Assembly: GCA_027033675.1 (NCBI GenBank)
Contig: JALVKZ010000311.1
Span: forward strand, 1-6,940
Source: Pyrodictiaceae archaeon
Lineage (GTDB): Archaea > Thermoproteota > Thermoprotei_A > Sulfolobales > Pyrodictiaceae
Direction: 5' to 3'
DNA length: 6,940 nucleotides
The notes beneath the pieces are model-generated. The model did no database searches and had not been told where the DNA came from. It saw only the letters and a list, made by a program, of their open reading frames with translations. The position numbers were made by a program, and so were the translations under genes. The first letter of the stretch is position 1. Every line of letters begins with the position of its first letter. Below, piece after piece: positions 6,055 to 6,940 of this stretch.

Positions 6055-6273
6055 CTATTTTCGCTGCTTAGCTAGCTCCTCTTCTCTCATAACAGTGAGT
6101 ATCCTGGCAATAGTCTTCCGTATAGCCCTTATAGCACCTGGGTTATCTAGGGTACCCATTGCCGCCTTGAGTCTCAGCTTTACTAGCTCTTCTCTGAGCT
6201 CATGGAGTTTCTTCAATCTCTCCTCGGGGCTCATCTTGCGGATATCGGCTACGCGTATCGCAAACTTAGGCAT
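6055..6273 (-). CDS. rpl29: uL29, 50S ribosomal protein L29
   Basis: The 72-residue product is uL29, a two-helix coiled-coil protein at the polypeptide exit tunnel rim next to uL23, where it forms part of the binding site for targeting factors. It reads as helix 1, SPEERLKKLHELREELVKLRLKAAMG (15-40), a short turn with the conserved LDNPGAIRAIRKTIARILTV (42-61), and a charged end EEELAKQRK. The length is normal. The ATG at 6273 has GAGGTG (6287-6282) eight bases upstream, immediately after the rps3 stop, and the two genes are only 14 nt apart. It precedes rnp1 by 34 nt. Confidence 0.96.
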   Translation of the reverse strand: MPKFAIRVADIRKMSPEERLKKLHELREELVKLRLKAAMGTLDNPGAIRAIRKTIARILTVMREEELAKQRK

Positions 6274-6287
6274 AGCCTAAGCACCTC

Positions 6288-6940
6288 TTACTCTCCTTTG
6301 TTTCCTCCTCCCTGCTCGGCTATCTGTTTCTGAGCCTCAGCTGCTCTAAGCTTCTCGAGCTCGGCCCTGATCTCCTCTATGTCCTCTCTTACCTCCTCGG
6401 GCTCCCTTATTCTTACATAGTCGCTGGGCCGTGCTGGCTTAACTATTGCCACCTCTATGCCGAACACACCCGGCTTTAGTAGAACATGCATCACAGCTCT
6501 ATCAACCATGTGTTCTACTTGGTGACCCGTTGAGTAGACTTTGCCTACCCTTACCTTCTCGTAGCGGGCACGCTCTGTGCGCAGCTTACCACTAATCAGT
6601 ATTTGTACTCCGAGTGCGCCAGCATTCATTACTCTCCTAGCCATGACATGGGCTACTCTTCGGAAATAGGCACCACGCTCGAGTAACACCGCAATCCGGG
6701 AAGCAACTACCCGGGCATTAAGGTCGGGATTTTCTACTCTCCTAACCGTTATCTGTGGGTTTTGTAGCCCGAACTGCTGCTCGAATATAGCTGCTAGCTG
6801 TCTTATTGTCTCACCGCGTCTCCCAATAATCATTGCTGGGCGCTCAGCGTCAATGAATATCTTTGTGCCTAGAGGGAACTGTATGATTTGTACGCCAGCG
6901 TACCCTGCTCTGTAGAAGCGCTTAGCTAGGTACTCGTCTA
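6288..6940 (-). CDS. rps3: uS3, 30S ribosomal protein S3, N-terminus missing
   Basis: The frame stays open to the window edge, so the first residues (probably some 10-20) lie outside. The 216 visible residues begin DEYLAKRFYRAGYAGVQII and continue with FPLGTKIFIDAERPAMIIGRRG. The GRRG is the GxxG loop of a type-2 KH RNA-binding domain, and it is followed by ETIRQLAAIFEQQFGL. The C-terminal uS3 domain includes VMARRVMNAGALGVQILISGKLRTERARYEKV and GHQVEHMVDRA. The last 45 or so residues are acidic and helical (PEEVREDIEEIRAELEKLRAAE), ending GGGNKGE, a variable archaeal tail. uS3 lines the mRNA entry site with helicase-like contacts to mRNA. A Met codon at 6833 lies inside the KH domain and is not the true start. 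Confidence 0.97.
   Translation of the reverse strand, partial: DEYLAKRFYRAGYAGVQIIQFPLGTKIFIDAERPAMIIGRRGETIRQLAAIFEQQFGLQNPQITVRRVENPDLNARVVASRIAVLLERGAYFRRVAHVMARRVMNAGALGVQILISGKLRTERARYEKVRVGKVYSTGHQVEHMVDRAVMHVLLKPGVFGIEVAIVKPARPSDYVRIREPEEVREDIEEIRAELEKLRAAEAQKQIAEQGGGNKGE

Noticed and set aside
1..6940. Search for mobile elements, CRISPR repeats, defence genes or a novel system
   Set aside because: The window is filled by conserved ribosomal protein genes in the expected archaeal order; no terminal repeats, repeat arrays or foreign genes were seen.

Overview
The window is a stretch of an archaeal ribosomal-protein cluster (the S10-spc type arrangement), and every recognisable gene lies on the minus strand. 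Reading in the direction of transcription (high to low coordinates), the order is rps3 (uS3, 5' end cut by the window edge), rpl29 (uL29), rnp1 (Rpp29/Pop4 protein of RNase P), rps17 (uS17), rpl14 (uL14), rpl24 (uL24), rps4e (eS4), rpl5 (uL5), rps14 (uS14), rps8 (uS8), rpl6 (uL6), rpl32e (eL32), rpl19e (eL19), rpl18 (uL18) and the first codons of a gene in the rps5 (uS5) position. The archaeal/eukaryotic-only proteins eS4, eL32 and eL19, together with an RNase P protein gene, make this an archaeon. The uS3, eS4 and uS14 sequence types, the very basic proteins, the AGG/AGA arginine and ATA isoleucine codons, and strong GGTG/GGAGGTG ribosome-binding sites fit a hyperthermophilic crenarchaeon (Thermoproteota), possibly of the Desulfurococcales/Pyrodictiaceae kind. 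The genus is a guess.

Layout: 6940-5378 carries rps3, rpl29, rnp1 and rps17. These are tightly spaced, and rnp1 and rps17 overlap by 62 nt. A 122-nt gap (5256-5377) follows, holding T-rich tracts and a clear TATA-like box on the minus strand, so a new transcription start before rpl14 is likely. From 5255 to 860 there are nine genes (rpl14 to rpl19e), mostly spaced by about 0-65 nt or overlapping by 1-4 nt, with good Shine-Dalgarno sites. These sites settle several starts: the internal ATG for rpl6, the ATGA-overlap ATG for rpl5, and GTG for rps4e and rpl19e. A 204-nt gap (656-859) separates rpl19e from rpl18. It contains AT-rich promoter-like sequence and a strong imperfect hairpin just upstream of rpl18. 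rpl18 and the next gene then overlap by ATGA.

Together the genes supply proteins of both subunits. uS3, uS17, eS4, uS14 and uS8 belong to the small subunit; uL29, uL14, uL24, uL5, uL6, eL32, eL19 and uL18 belong to the large subunit. uL5 and uL18 are the 5S rRNA binders. Rpp29 links ribosome production to tRNA 5'-end maturation. I see no mobile element, CRISPR array, tRNA, rRNA or defence gene, and no evidence of a new biological system. The points most worth a look are the hairpin leader of rpl18, the rnp1/rps17 overlap and the internal promoter-like breaks.
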